From: JAKJEP01 sp964580995
Lineage (GTDB): Bacteria > Planctomycetota > Phycisphaerae > Sedimentisphaerales > SM23-30
Assembly: GCA_964580995.1 (NCBI GenBank)
Contig: CAZOMV010000136.1
Location: forward strand, 1 to 11,805
DNA length: 11,805 nt
Direction of reading: 5' to 3'
The notes beneath the pieces are model-generated. The model did no database searches and had not been told where the DNA came from. It worked only from the letters and a program-made list of their open reading frames with translations. Numbering within the stretch: the first letter of the stretch is position 1; every line of letters starts with the position of its first letter. The position numbers and the translations under genes are program-made. Shown piece after piece: positions 1 to 7,751 of this stretch.

Positions 1-92
1 TGTAAGTCATTGTAAACAAAGATATTATAGGGCGCCACTAAAAAATCTCACACACAATGCTGAATTATTAAAGTTTTAACAAATAATGCGAG

Positions 93-122
93 ATGACATA
101 GAAGGGAAAAATTAATTACACT
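93..122 (+). promoter_or_regulatory. Possible sigma70-type promoter of the membrane protein gene
   Basis: ATGACA (93-98, 5/6 match to the -35 consensus) is followed after 18 bases by TACACT (117-122, 4/6 match to the -10 consensus). This would start a leader of about 37 bases before the ATG at 166. The surroundings are very AT-rich, so chance matches are likely. Nothing else recognisable was seen in bases 1-165. Confidence 0.3.
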
Positions 123-165
123 ATTTTTCTTTACCCCGACAGGATCATTAATCATAATATTAAAA

Positions 166-747
166 ATGGGAAATATGGAATCTTTAGCTGACTATGGATC
201 TCTGCTAGGGCAAAGTACCACATTTTCCATACCTTATTGGCAACTGTCTATAAAAGAAGATATTGTTCGTATCATTCCTAGAAAATCAAGCTGGTCGCAA
301 AAAACAATGCTTTTTTTGATTATGCTATTTGGTGGATTGGTTTTAATTTTTATTGCCAGAAATGACAAAACTTTTCGATGGGTGTTTATTGGTATGACAG
401 CTTTTTGGTGTTTATTTTCAATCATTTTGCTTTTGTATCTGGATTGGTATTTTTCAAAAAAAGGTCCCTGGTTGGTTTGGGATAGACGAAAAGAATTCCT
501 TGAATTACCAAAATTGCATATGACATTTGAAAAGGATGAGATTGTGTGTTTTCAGCAACTTACCGCAAAAGATCGAACGGGTGATACGAATACGGAATTC
601 AATGTTATTACTCGAAAAATAGACGGCCAACGGCAACGGTATCCGGTAATAAGTTCTATTACTATCAAGCAGATGGAGAAGATTAGTAAGCTCTTTTCTG
701 AGATTACCGGTATACCATTATTTGTGATGCGAAATGATTGTTGTTAA
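166..747 (+). CDS. Hypothetical membrane protein with two helices and a cytoplasmic-type C-terminal domain
   Basis: Not assigned to a named family. The 193-residue product has a polar N-terminus, two closely spaced hydrophobic segments (about residues 47-65 and 72-92) forming a hairpin, then a soluble domain of about 100 residues starting near a WDRRK motif and ending in an amphipathic helix (ITIKQMEKISKLFSEITGIPL region). Two helices followed by a small beta-rich domain and a final helix resemble bacterial PH-like membrane proteins, but this is only a structural impression. The start is uncertain: neither ATG at 166 nor ATG at 175 has a well-spaced ribosome binding site, and the nearest AGGA (141-144) is too far upstream. 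The gene is clearly more AT-rich than the minus-strand genes, which may indicate transfer. It is convergent with the peptide-binding protein gene, 94 bases away, and no clear terminator was seen between them. Confidence 0.75.
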   Translation: MGNMESLADYGSLLGQSTTFSIPYWQLSIKEDIVRIIPRKSSWSQKTMLFLIMLFGGLVLIFIARNDKTFRWVFIGMTAFWCLFSIILLLYLDWYFSKKGPWLVWDRRKEFLELPKLHMTFEKDEIVCFQQLTAKDRTGDTNTEFNVITRKIDGQRQRYPVISSITIKQMEKISKLFSEITGIPLFVMRNDCC

Positions 748-841
748 AATAGGGTGATTTTATTGTCAATGGGATTGGGCTGATTTTTACCTTGTGGACG
801 TGGGCGTAATCGCGGATGCGGCGGAGAAGAGATTTTGGCGG

Positions 842-2713
842 CTATTTTTCGATATATATGTACTTAAAAGGATACATATCGCGGGCATTGGGATATACGC
901 CTTTCACTTCCGGCCGGTAGGCCAGCAGATTCACGTAGTAATAAAGGGACATAAACGGGACTTGTTCCTGGATGAGCAGACTTTCCGCCTGGGCCAGAAT
1001 GGCCATTCGCTGCTCCGGGTTCCGGCAATTTCCCGCTTTTTTGATGAAGGCATCGTATTGCGGCAGGGAAAAACCCGCATCATTATTGCCGTTGCCGGTG
1101 GTCAGCATATCCAGATAGGTCGTCGGGTCACCATAATCGCCATACCAGCTCGCCCGCAGCACCATGAACCGCTGATTCTCCTTGTCATCATCGAAGGTTT
1201 TCAGTTCCTTGCCGCGCAGCGCGGTTTGGACATGCAGATTCTTTTCCCACATCTCCGCGATGGCCTGGGCGGTATTCTCGTGCCCCATGCCGCTGTTATA
1301 TAAAATCTCGATGGTCGGCAATCCCTGTCCGTCGGGATAGCCGCATTCGGCCAGCATTTCTCTGGCCCGCTGGGGATCAAATCCCGGTCCTGGCGGACAA
1401 GAATAACCCGCAATACTATCCGGAGGGATCAAATTATACGCTGGGGGATTACCGATCTTTTTTACCTTTTCCGCCAGCGCATCCTTATCGACCGCCAGAT
1501 TGAACGCCATCCGTACCCGGGGATCCCGAAACGGATTCTTTGACCCGTCCGGCAGGTGTTCCAGACAATTAAAATAATAAAAATACGTCCCAAATGCGGC
1601 CCGGATATGGATATCTTTCCGTTTCCCTTCCCTGGCCAGTTCCACCAGTTTGGGGGCGAAATCCAGCCGGGTTACTTCGTCGATAAAATCGATCTCGCCC
1701 TGCTCGTAAGCCAGAAAAGAAGTGCTCGGTTCGGTAATGATTCTAGCTATAATCGTCTTACTTTTCACCCGGTCCCGGTCCCAGTAATACGGGTTCTTTT
1801 CGAAAAACATGTATTGCTTAAATTTCCACTCTTTCAGCCGGTACGGGCCATTGGTAATCACACCGGGATATCCGTTACGATGGTAGTCCGGTTTGCCCCA
1901 TTGCGGATCGTAATTCCACAGTGTCAGATCGTCGATGGGGTTTTCCGTGGTCATCCGCAGCTTTTCCAGCGACTCTTTATGTACCGGCAGGAGCGTGCTG
2001 AAGGGCACAAGATCCAGAAAATACGCAATCGGCCGGGCCAGCGTAACTTGTAAGTGCTTTTCATCCAAAGCCTTCAATCCCACCCGGCTGAATTGCTCTT
2101 CCATTTCCTCCAGATGCCGCCGGCGGTATTCCCTAGCCATCTGTTCCCAGTTTGGGTTTTCTGCCGCTGCACCTTCCAGAACCAGGGAGTTGATAAACTG
2201 CCGGTCTTCCGGTGATACAGGCCGGCCTTTATGCAAATCCCGCAATAGGGACAAGGTTTTAACGGCCTGATTCCGCCATCGCACATACTCTTTGGCGCCG
2301 GCGATATTCTCCTCCACCAGAAACGCATAATCCTTGGCGATCCCCGGTTCAACGGCCCGCCGCCAGCCGTAGATAAAATCTGCGGCTGTTACCGTATCTC
2401 CGTTCGACCATCGGGCATCCTGCCGCAATTCAAAGGTATAAACCAGCCCATCCTCACTAATCTGCGGCGGCAGCTTGGCCGCTCCCTCTACCGGCGTCGA
2501 GGTTTCCGGGTGATAGGTAGCCAAACCTTCCCATAAACCCAGGACGATTCGGATATCCTTGTTCCAGGCCGCCTGCTGCGGGTCCAGCGTTTTGATCTCA
2601 TCCCCCAGCCCATAGGTAAAATCCGCCTTCGGCAGAGGTTTCTCCCGCAGAGAGAAGAAACCCAGCATTACCATGATAAGCAAAAATAAAATCACAAAAA
2701 TAAGACGACGCAT
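842..2713 (-). CDS. OppA/DppA-type extracytoplasmic peptide-binding protein (SBP family 5)
   Basis: Solute-binding protein of a peptide or similar ABC importer, acting outside the cytoplasmic membrane. Family landmarks are the RWSNGDTVTAADFIYGWRRA signature (101-120), ITNGPYRLKEW (286-296), RVRMAFNLAVDK (399-410) and the WYGDYGDP segment (523-530). Residues 1-21 form a hydrophobic N-terminal segment with no lipobox cysteine, so it is probably anchored by, or cleaved from, a signal segment rather than lipidated. At 623 residues it is longer than typical OppA (about 540). The excess is mostly a charged, helix-rich stretch near residues 145-210, between AKEY and GLKALDEKHLQVTL. No permease or ATPase gene is adjacent. 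An AGGATCGGG ribosome binding site lies just upstream of the ATG. It lies 96 bases downstream of the HEAT-like gene and may be co-transcribed with it. Substrate cannot be told. Confidence 0.93.
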   Translation of the reverse strand: MRRLIFVILFLLIMVMLGFFSLREKPLPKADFTYGLGDEIKTLDPQQAAWNKDIRIVLGLWEGLATYHPETSTPVEGAAKLPPQISEDGLVYTFELRQDARWSNGDTVTAADFIYGWRRAVEPGIAKDYAFLVEENIAGAKEYVRWRNQAVKTLSLLRDLHKGRPVSPEDRQFINSLVLEGAAAENPNWEQMAREYRRRHLEEMEEQFSRVGLKALDEKHLQVTLARPIAYFLDLVPFSTLLPVHKESLEKLRMTTENPIDDLTLWNYDPQWGKPDYHRNGYPGVITNGPYRLKEWKFKQYMFFEKNPYYWDRDRVKSKTIIARIITEPSTSFLAYEQGEIDFIDEVTRLDFAPKLVELAREGKRKDIHIRAAFGTYFYYFNCLEHLPDGSKNPFRDPRVRMAFNLAVDKDALAEKVKKIGNPPAYNLIPPDSIAGYSCPPGPGFDPQRAREMLAECGYPDGQGLPTIEILYNSGMGHENTAQAIAEMWEKNLHVQTALRGKELKTFDDDKENQRFMVLRASWYGDYGDPTTYLDMLTTGNGNNDAGFSLPQYDAFIKKAGNCRNPEQRMAILAQAESLLIQEQVPFMSLYYYVNLLAYRPEVKGVYPNARDMYPFKYIYIEK

Positions 2714-2809
2714 TCCCGATCCTATAAAATTCCATCCGGGTGTGTCCTGGACGGACGGCTCATTTGCTTTCCAGATACCTTCATCGCATCCGTCTATAGG
2801 GATTGCTTT

Positions 2810-4042
2810 TTACAGCATATCGCTGCCGATGCTGTTGGTTTCTACCGCCTTCCAGGTACGGGCTTTTTGGATGATTTCTTCAGAGGGTGCCGGCAGTGGG
2901 TCCAGAAGCGTCTGTCCCTCCTGGAGGAGCTTAAACGTTCGTGTCACCACTCCCCGGTCCGATAAGAGCAGTTCATACGTTTTGGGGAAGGCTTCAAAAT
3001 CCGCATCCTGAATGTTCGGCAGAAAACGGCTCTGCTTTTGCGGGGTGTCCGTCACGGCCCGGAAATAAGTCTCCCCTTCGATCAGCAGAGTCTCCAGATA
3101 GGCCTGGCTTTGCTGCGAAAGCAGATTGATCGTTTCCTCCTCGGAGACCTTGAAGTTGATCCCCGTCAAATACCGATAATAAGCGGCGGTGTATAACTGG
3201 CCGGCACTGCGAATCAGGTCGGTCTGGACCTGCGGGGATTGCCGGAACTGCTCGCTCACCGCCAGATCGATTAATTGCTGAATCAATTCCAGGTCCGACA
3301 ATTCGTTATCTACCGTCCAGGTCTTGTAAAGAGTGATCCGCTGATTCACACAGAGCGGAAAGATGTCCAGTGCGACCGGATGATTGGACAGTGCCGTAGC
3401 CAGAGAGGCAATTTGGGAAATTACTTCGGAATCCGTCTCTTGGGCCATCTGTTTTTTTAATCCGTCCAGCACGGCGGTTAATTGCGAATCGTCATCGGGG
3501 GCCTGTCGCAAAGCCGCCGCGATCCGGTTCCCGTTCAAACCCTTCACCGCCCAATAGCGCAGAGATGCGGATTCCTCACCTAATAGAGTCAGCAAATCCT
3601 TGATTATTTTCATATTATCGCACATGGTCAGGGCAACCACCGCCGTATATCGCACGTCTCGGGCCATATCCTGATCTTTGATGGAAGTCAGGCCCTCGAT
3701 CACCCGTTTATACCCTTCCTGCGCCGCTACCGAATAGGTGTCCGAATAAACCTGACGCGCATCGGAGGCGGCATCCGAGGCGTTGCTGCTGCTGTTTTCG
3801 ACTAGATTTTGCAGATTGCGGGTCAATTCACCCGAATCAAGCGCCAATGCGATTCCATCGAATTGCTCTTTAACAAAATTCGTAATTTTGACCTTGTCTT
3901 CGTCATTAATCACGCTGCGGCTGCGGATATCCTGGATTTCCTGCGGGGAAACCGCTGCCTGGATGCCGGGGCAGGCGACGGCCAGCCAAAATACCAAACC
4001 CCATACTCTGCGATACGAAAACAGCCTCGAATATCTCTTCAT
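2810..4042 (-). CDS. Exported HEAT-like alpha-helical protein of unknown function
   Basis: The 410-residue product starts with a signal peptide (basic MKRYSRLFSYRR, hydrophobic core 13-23, likely cleavage after the IQA near residue 29). An alternative lipoprotein reading uses C24 in AVAC, a poor lipobox. The mature part is almost wholly helical. Residues about 105-260 show stacked pairs of helices of the HEAT/armadillo kind (for example the stretch around DVRYTAVVALTMCDN and SLRYWAVKGLNG), suggesting a periplasmic scaffold or binding protein. A serine/alanine/aspartate-rich segment (about 77-93) separates this from the N-terminal helices. No catalytic motif was found. GGAG sits 8 bases before the ATG, and a promoter with a perfect -35 box lies about 75 bases upstream. 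The peptide-binding protein gene follows after 96 bases, so the two may form one transcript; a joint function is only a guess. Confidence 0.8.
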   Translation of the reverse strand: MKRYSRLFSYRRVWGLVFWLAVACPGIQAAVSPQEIQDIRSRSVINDEDKVKITNFVKEQFDGIALALDSGELTRNLQNLVENSSSNASDAASDARQVYSDTYSVAAQEGYKRVIEGLTSIKDQDMARDVRYTAVVALTMCDNMKIIKDLLTLLGEESASLRYWAVKGLNGNRIAAALRQAPDDDSQLTAVLDGLKKQMAQETDSEVISQIASLATALSNHPVALDIFPLCVNQRITLYKTWTVDNELSDLELIQQLIDLAVSEQFRQSPQVQTDLIRSAGQLYTAAYYRYLTGINFKVSEEETINLLSQQSQAYLETLLIEGETYFRAVTDTPQKQSRFLPNIQDADFEAFPKTYELLLSDRGVVTRTFKLLQEGQTLLDPLPAPSEEIIQKARTWKAVETNSIGSDML

Positions 4043-4116
4043 TTTTTAACTCCGTGCGGTTCTCCGGGTAGGCTAGGTCATTATTAAACCAGCAGTTACA
4101 CCATTTCAAAGGACGT

Positions 4117-4145
4117 ACCTTACCCACAATCCACCAAATTGTCAA
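4117..4145 (-). promoter_or_regulatory. Sigma70-type promoter for the HEAT-like gene
   Basis: Read on the minus strand, a perfect TTGACA -35 box (4145-4140) is separated by 17 bases from TAAGGT (4122-4117, 3/6 match to the -10 consensus). It would give a leader of about 70 bases before the ATG at 4042. It lies in the 188-base gap after the glycosidase gene, which supports a separate transcription unit for the HEAT-like and peptide-binding protein genes. Confidence 0.55.
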
Positions 4146-4186
4146 GTAGATTTATTACACCTGCCGGGATGGGGCCGGGGGGCATT

Positions 4187-4220
4187 TTGGGGGGGATTTT
4201 AGCCATAAAATTACCCCCAA
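4187..4220 (-). terminator. Hairpin downstream of the glycosidase gene, probable transcription end
   Basis: Eleven bases after the glycosidase stop codon the minus strand reads TTGGGGG, TA, ATTTTA, TGGC loop, TAAAAT, CCCCCCC, AA. The inner ATTTTA/TAAAAT stem and the outer G5/C5 stem form a strong hairpin with a small internal loop. No U-run follows, so it is not a textbook intrinsic terminator. Two further C/G runs lie just beyond. Its position between a stop codon and the next promoter makes termination or 3'-end protection the likely role. Confidence 0.5.
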
Positions 4221-4230
4221 TAGTACGCCA

Positions 4231-6765
4231 TCAGGAGCCGTCACTTCGCAGGAAGTACCACATAGTCTTATATTTCCCGTCTAAATTCAGTAAGCCATTT
4301 TCGATGGGTACTTCCATGAGGATGGTTCCGTCCGGGGCCAGGGCATACCCTTTCCACAGACCGGCGGGTAGTTTCACGCTTCCGGTTACGGTTTCGATCC
4401 GTACCGGTCCATGTCCCCAGTCTCTGCCGACGGTTCGTCGATCCTCCCGAAAGGCCATATCGGTATTCTCGCATCGCCCGCAAGCCGTGATGAGCATTTT
4501 TGTACTGGTTTGTAGGGATCGATGATCTAAGGCGGTTATGGTTATGGCGGCGAATTTCGGGTGGTCCAGAGATATCACAGGATCCGTATTTTCCGAGAAC
4601 CGGCCCGTGTGGCCGACGCCTACCCAGATCTTTTCCCCCCGGACTTGGTAGAGTCCTTTCCCATTGCTGTCCGAGGTCCAGTTGAAAGGGGAATCCTGTT
4701 CCGGCTTGGATGGATCTTGGGGCAGGCTGCCCATTGTCAGCTCTACCCGGTTTTCCAGCAGAGAGAGTACCGGTTCTTTTACCAAAAATAGCAAACTGCG
4801 ATTATATTTTTGCTGAGAAGCCGCCAGGTCAGCGAAATTTTGGGGCAGGTCCAGGGTTGCCGCCGGCAGGGGGGCGATTCCCCCATCCCGGAAGATGGCG
4901 GCCCCGGCCCGCATGAATCCCCACTTGGCGGGATTGGTATCGATATCGAAAAATCCGTTCAAACTCTGCTGGTCCCAGTTCTGGTTGTGGGAATACGAAT
5001 AGATCCAGATCCCGTCCCAGTCCTGGCCGGCTCCAAAAGAAGCGATGATTGGGACGCATTCAGCCTGGGAATCGAGGGGGGCGGGGTGATTGTATTCCGT
5101 AACGGTAAAAGGTTTGCCGGCTAGTTTGCTCACCGCCAACTCCCAGAGGGTTGCCTGTTCCTTATAGTCGGCCATCGGTTTCTGTTCGATAAGCCAATTT
5201 TCCGGATCCCAGGGCCTGCCCGGAAACTGCGGATGCTGCCAGTAGGAGTGGGCATCGATAAAGTCCATATCGCTCTGGGCATATAAACCCAGCGGACCAA
5301 AGACGATGGTTCCGGTCACCAAGGCCTGGCAGCCCAGCTCATTCCGGAGGTAACTACGCATCCCGTCGAAAAACCGCTTTTCCGTTTCCGTAAAAAACTG
5401 CATCCGGTCTAAGAACCGTGCCGTCGATTCATTGTCACCATAAACCAGGACCGTGCCCGTTTCCAGCGTTTCACTGGCAGCCAGTTCATACGAAGCGCCC
5501 GGTTGCAGCACGATATGGCGCAAATAGACCGCTCCGTCCTGGTCGCCGAACTCGAAGTTCAGCCGGGCATTCTCATCGTCCTCCTGCATCACAAAACTGA
5601 ACCGGTGGGTTTTCCAGTCCGTTCCCAGCTTGATCCGCTTGTAGAAACCCAACCCTTTCCAGGGCGGGTGCCCCTGGCCGAGACTGACATGGATCGGGCG
5701 GGGCTGCGGAGCGGCGGCCTCAAAGGTCAAGGTATAGGCCCGGCCCTGTTTTACCGGTAACTGCCTCTGATTGAACTGCAAATGCCAGCCGACCGTACTG
5801 ATCTGTACCGGCTCCAGCGATAAAGCATCTTGTCCTTGCCATTGGATCCAGGCAACATTCGCTTTTGCACCGGCATGCTGCTCTAAAAACCAGCCATTCG
5901 GCGATTGCCCGTCGGTCTCTGGTTTTTCTAATTCTCCATTTTTCAGTAAATTATCGCCCAGCGGTTCGCTGCCGGCCGACCAGGCTTCCTGCACTTTGGC
6001 TGTCGTGCCATATCGTTGCTTTAACCACTGGTTATATAGTTCCCTCAGCAGGTTCGCATAATAGTCCGGCAGCCAGGGCAGCGTTTCCTCCGCATCCCAC
6101 AGGAACAGACTGTCCTCATTGGTAATCTCGACCATGGCAACCGCCGGATCCTCCGCGAAACGCATATGGCGATACGGGTTTTCATATCCGAGCAGTTGCC
6201 GGGCATAGTCCTTCTGGGCCGCGATCAGCGCCGGTGTAAAGATGGTAACCTTTTTATCCATGTCCTGCCCGGAATCGGGCAAACCCCGATATTGGCTGTG
6301 TTTGCGGCCAACGTGCAGGTTCATGTTGACATAAATACCATGCAATGCCAACTGATCGATGAAAAAGCCCAGCCGGTCCAGGGCTTCGGGATAAATATTT
6401 TGCCCCGTATTAGGATCCCATATACCGCTGGGCCAGTTGGCCGAATCCATATGATGCAGCCGCGCCACATTGACGCCCGCCGCCGCCAGCCGCTCGGCGA
6501 CCTGGGGGGCATCCTCATGCGTGGGAAAATTCGCACCAAACGACAGATTGACTCCCCACAGCCGCACCCGCTGACCCTGGCCGTCGTAAAAATGACCTTC
6601 GCGGGCCGTCAGACGGCTGGTCTCGTCCAGCGGTTTGTACGGATAGGCGATCGCCGAATCCGGGTTTACCACCGCCGGAATGACAAACGGTGCAAATCCC
6701 TCCTCCGCTGCGACTATACTACAGGATACCAACAGAGCGAAAACACATATCATTCTTTTACGCAT
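4231..6765 (-). CDS. Secreted clan GH-A glycoside hydrolase with an internal carbohydrate-binding module
   Basis: An 844-residue exported glycosidase; its exact GH family and substrate cannot be fixed by eye. Residues 1-20 are a signal peptide ending in VAA. The N-terminal barrel half has RLWGVNLSFGANFP (68-81), VNVARLHHMD (98-107) and the strand-4 acid/base motif ITNED with E217. The nucleophile candidate is E557 in FTVTEYNH, followed by a tryptophan-rich WDGIWIYSYSH segment (583-593). Between the two catalytic residues, about 270-425, lies a domain opening with LLKNGELEKP and rich in beta strands, like CBM4/9-type modules. The C-terminal 200 residues look like a beta-sandwich accessory domain. 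AAGGA lies 8 bases before the ATG. The potassium channel gene ends 54 bases upstream, so the two may be co-transcribed. A hairpin follows the stop codon. The likely role is breakdown of an extracellular or periplasmic polysaccharide. Confidence 0.9.
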   Translation of the reverse strand: MRKRMICVFALLVSCSIVAAEEGFAPFVIPAVVNPDSAIAYPYKPLDETSRLTAREGHFYDGQGQRVRLWGVNLSFGANFPTHEDAPQVAERLAAAGVNVARLHHMDSANWPSGIWDPNTGQNIYPEALDRLGFFIDQLALHGIYVNMNLHVGRKHSQYRGLPDSGQDMDKKVTIFTPALIAAQKDYARQLLGYENPYRHMRFAEDPAVAMVEITNEDSLFLWDAEETLPWLPDYYANLLRELYNQWLKQRYGTTAKVQEAWSAGSEPLGDNLLKNGELEKPETDGQSPNGWFLEQHAGAKANVAWIQWQGQDALSLEPVQISTVGWHLQFNQRQLPVKQGRAYTLTFEAAAPQPRPIHVSLGQGHPPWKGLGFYKRIKLGTDWKTHRFSFVMQEDDENARLNFEFGDQDGAVYLRHIVLQPGASYELAASETLETGTVLVYGDNESTARFLDRMQFFTETEKRFFDGMRSYLRNELGCQALVTGTIVFGPLGLYAQSDMDFIDAHSYWQHPQFPGRPWDPENWLIEQKPMADYKEQATLWELAVSKLAGKPFTVTEYNHPAPLDSQAECVPIIASFGAGQDWDGIWIYSYSHNQNWDQQSLNGFFDIDTNPAKWGFMRAGAAIFRDGGIAPLPAATLDLPQNFADLAASQQKYNRSLLFLVKEPVLSLLENRVELTMGSLPQDPSKPEQDSPFNWTSDSNGKGLYQVRGEKIWVGVGHTGRFSENTDPVISLDHPKFAAITITALDHRSLQTSTKMLITACGRCENTDMAFREDRRTVGRDWGHGPVRIETVTGSVKLPAGLWKGYALAPDGTILMEVPIENGLLNLDGKYKTMWYFLRSDGS

Positions 6766-6819
6766 GGACTTTTCCTTGCATCGTCAGTTAGGCATTATCC
6801 TTAAATAGAACCAGTTGTG

Positions 6820-7614
6820 TTATTCGTTTAATTCCTTTCCGCAGTGAGGACAAGTTGTTCGAGGTGCTTTTGATTTCTGGACCGCCTCCACGAAACCGGC
6901 CCCCAGGATTCCGGTGGGCAGGGCGAACATTCCGATTCCCAGGATGGCGATGATACTGGCGAAAAATTTCCCCAGTAGGGTAACGGGGTACAGGTCGCCA
7001 TATCCTACGGTAGTCAGGGTTGCTACCGCCCACCACATGGTGGCCGGAATACTGGAAAACGTTTCCGGCTGGGCGTCATTTTCGCAGTAGTACAGCACGC
7101 TCGATGAAACCACGATAAGAAGTGCCATCATCGTGGAGCTTAAAATCAACTCCTCTTTTTTCGATTGGAATACCTGCTTAATCAGGGTGAGGGAGGAATA
7201 GTAGCGGCCCACTTTGGCAATACGCAATATTCGGAGAAGTCGCAATATACGCAGCACCCGCATGTCAACACCGAGGAATGGCAGGTAGAAGGGGAGAATA
7301 GCCAATAAGTCGATGATTGTCATGGCATGAAACATAAAACGAATCCGTCCGGATATGGGATGAGAGAATCGAGGATCCATGGTACATGACCAGAGGCGTA
7401 AGATATATTCTATGGTAAAGACAAGGACCGAAAACAGTTCAAATCCATACAGCAAGGATTCGAAACGGTCTTGAACGGATTTAATGGATCCGACAATAAC
7501 CGCGATGACATTGAGAAAGATCAGGGTTAAGATAAAAATGACAAATATCCGGCTGGCCCAATCCTTGGGTTTGGTTGCCTCTGCGATTTCCCAGATACGC
7601 TTTCTGATTTTCAT
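6820..7614 (-). CDS. Voltage-gated potassium channel, six-helix Kv type
   Basis: Inner-membrane ion channel subunit, 264 residues, expected to act as a homotetramer. The S1 helix lies near residues 22-43 and S2 near 55-73. S3 (about 97-112) carries D102. S4 is MRVLRILRLLRILRIAKVGR (118-137), with a basic residue at every third position: R119, R122, R125, R128, R131, K134 and R137. S5 lies near 155-177, the pore helix near 190-200, the selectivity filter is TTVGYGD (201-207) and S6 is about 212-240. After S6 the protein ends in a short tail containing CPHCGKEL (255-262), a single zinc-knuckle-like CxxC pair. There is no RCK domain. AAGGTG lies 5 bases before the ATG, and a promoter lies about 75 bases upstream. 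The glycosidase follows after 54 bases; no functional link is evident. Confidence 0.95.
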   Translation of the reverse strand: MKIRKRIWEIAEATKPKDWASRIFVIFILTLIFLNVIAVIVGSIKSVQDRFESLLYGFELFSVLVFTIEYILRLWSCTMDPRFSHPISGRIRFMFHAMTIIDLLAILPFYLPFLGVDMRVLRILRLLRILRIAKVGRYYSSLTLIKQVFQSKKEELILSSTMMALLIVVSSSVLYYCENDAQPETFSSIPATMWWAVATLTTVGYGDLYPVTLLGKFFASIIAILGIGMFALPTGILGAGFVEAVQKSKAPRTTCPHCGKELNE

Positions 7615-7686
7615 ACGGCACCTTCATTCGAATCGTTTTTTGGGAACTATGTAATTTCGTCCTTCTGACAAAAAAAATCGATGCTA

Positions 7687-7714
7687 ATCATACGGGATTT
7701 GTCATTCGGGGCAA
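7687..7714 (-). promoter_or_regulatory. Probable promoter of the potassium channel gene
   Basis: On the minus strand TTGCCC (7714-7709, 4/6 match) is followed after 16 bases by TATGAT (7692-7687, 5/6 match). The transcript would begin near 7680, directly at a run of eight T (7677-7670), leaving a leader of about 65 bases. An inverted repeat overlaps the -35 box and spacer. Confidence 0.5.
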
Positions 7715-7722
7715 CGACAAAT
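7697..7722 (-). repeat. Inverted repeat ATTTGTC-N12-GACAAAT over the channel promoter
   Basis: ATTTGTC (7697-7703) and GACAAAT (7716-7722) are perfect 7-base arms. In RNA the stem can extend to 10 bp (one G-U) with a six-base loop. It sits 30 bases after the ydjM-like stop codon and overlaps the -35 box and spacer of the channel promoter. It could be an operator, the end of the ydjM-like transcript, or both. The T8 run is about 20 bases beyond the stem on the minus strand, too far for a classic intrinsic terminator. Confidence 0.45.
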
Positions 7723-7751
7723 TTTATCGGTGCAGGGAGCTATAGGCGGGA

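Noticed and set aside
4139..6804. Long plus-strand frames opposite the glycosidase gene (up to 212 codons)
   Set aside because: They are antisense shadows of a gene with clear catalytic motifs, signal peptide and ribosome binding site; no independent start signals or recognisable protein features.
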